A stretch of DNA of 6,623 nt from Spirochaetales bacterium (lineage in GTDB: Bacteria; Spirochaetota; Spirochaetia; Sphaerochaetales; Sphaerochaetaceae). Made by a program: the position numbers and the translations under genes. Every line of letters begins with the position of its first letter. The stretch's first letter is position 1. The notes under the pieces are model-generated. The model made no database searches, had not been told where the DNA came from, and was given only the letters and a program-made list of their open reading frames with translations. This document shows, piece by piece, positions 6,087 to 6,623 of this stretch. Where the stretch lies: contig JAGBRG010000179.1 in NCBI GenBank assembly GCA_017632495.1, forward strand, positions 1 through 6,623, in the 5' to 3' direction.

Positions 6087-6623
6087 TTGGCGCGTTCGAG
6101 AAATTACGATGACTTAAGCGATAACAATGTCTCAAGTTCAAGAGGATCTTCTTCCAAGATTCTTCTGGCTGTCATTATGCTTTCGATTCTCATCTGCGCA
6201 ATCGCCGTTCTTGTCTGGGTCAAGATTCTTGAGTCCCAGAATGTGAAATCCTCAAAGTCTGCTACTGCAACTACGACTGCTACGACTCCTGTGACAGAGA
6301 CAAAGACTGTGGTTTCAGAGCCTTTGAAGGAGCCTGTCGTGGAAGCTGCTGTTGAAGAGCCTGTAGAGAAAACTGAGCCGGAACTGGATCTTTCCATTGA
6401 TTCAGGCCTCAGTGCATTGAGTGCAAGTGCAAATACTCCCGAAGTTGATTACCTGAATTCCTCGGTTTTCGCATCTCAGACGGATGACGGATACTCTGAT
6501 GTTGTGGAGCAGGGCATAGAGATGAAAAAGCCTCTGATTGCTCAGAATCTTTCCATCTCACAGCAGTCATCCTTTTCAAAGGACATTGTCAAATACCAGG
6601 AATACAAGATTAAAGAGGGTGAC
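6087..6623 (+). CDS. Membrane-anchored LysM-domain protein, possibly a cell-wall (M23-type) peptidase (3' truncated by window)
   Basis: The frame stays open from the TTG at 6087 to the window end (179 codons). The N-terminus is polar and Ser/Asp/Asn-rich (1-24). A single membrane helix follows at about 25-45 (KILLAVIMLSILICAIAVLVW). Next comes a long outside linker rich in Thr, Ala, Pro, Glu and Val (about 50-100) and a further polar, Ser-rich stretch. The last visible residues, YKIKEGD (173-179), match the opening of a LysM domain, which binds the glycan chains of peptidoglycan. Proteins with this layout in spirochaetes often end in a zinc M23 endopeptidase domain, but none of that is inside the window, so the enzymatic part is a guess. 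It is transcribed divergently from the PBP-like gene across 47 bases with overlapping promoters, which suggests shared control of two envelope proteins. Start choice rests on the Shine-Dalgarno site. Confidence 0.72.
   Translation, partial: MARSRNYDDLSDNNVSSSRGSSSKILLAVIMLSILICAIAVLVWVKILESQNVKSSKSATATTTATTPVTETKTVVSEPLKEPVVEAAVEEPVEKTEPELDLSIDSGLSALSASANTPEVDYLNSSVFASQTDDGYSDVVEQGIEMKKPLIAQNLSISQQSSFSKDIVKYQEYKIKEGD

Noticed and set aside
6271..6287. Two copies of CTACGACT in a 9-base period in the LysM protein linker
   Set aside because: Only two short copies in a Thr/Ala-rich linker; this is expected from the low-complexity protein sequence and is not a meaningful repeat array.
6104..6397. 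A 97-codon - strand open frame opposite the LysM gene
   Set aside because: It is a Ser/Thr/Val-rich mirror of the Thr/Ala/Glu-rich linker on the other strand. The + strand has a good ribosome binding site, membrane helix and LysM start.

Overview
The window looks like a piece of a spirochaete chromosome, most plausibly from the Sphaerochaeta/Treponema side of the phylum. The grounds are protein character and gene order, not a database match. They are a long outer-membrane beta-barrel tail of the type seen in spirochaetal LptD/OstA-like proteins, a PhoH - 7TM-HD phosphodiesterase - YbeY block, and a penicillin-binding-protein relative whose catalytic core is missing. The last point recalls published reports that Sphaerochaeta species lack functional PBPs and resist beta-lactams. 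Base composition and codon use look even across the window. I see no insertion sequence, CRISPR array, tRNA, rRNA or sign of recent transfer.

Left part (2-4998, + strand): four tightly packed genes. The 3' part of the barrel protein runs into phoH with a 1-base TGATG overlap. phoH overlaps the 7TM-HD phosphodiesterase gene (pgpH) by 14 bases. ybeY follows pgpH after 2 bases with a GTG start. No promoter or terminator is convincing inside this block, so it is probably one transcript that starts to the left of the window. It combines outer-membrane assembly (barrel), RNA/ribosome quality control (PhoH with YbeY) and probable cyclic di-AMP turnover (PgpH).

Right part (4960-6623): a - strand gene converges on ybeY and overlaps its 3' end by 39 bases. 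It encodes a membrane-anchored protein with the N-terminal (dimerisation) half of a class B PBP, but the SxxK, SxN and KTG active-site elements are gone; only the entry to the transpeptidase domain and its last strand and helix remain. Divergent from it, across 47 bases, is a + strand gene starting at a TTG. It encodes a single-pass membrane protein with a Pro/Glu/Thr/Ala-rich linker and the first residues of a LysM domain, and it is cut by the window end. The 47-base gap holds an 8-bp palindrome, ATTATAAT, that gives a consensus -10 box on both strands. On the - strand this predicts an almost leaderless mRNA, which fits the absence of a ribosome binding site there.

There is no gene-free stretch of 300 bases or more. 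The most interesting element is the shortened PBP-like protein together with its divergent LysM neighbour: a possible non-enzymatic cell-wall module in a bacterium with an unusual wall.
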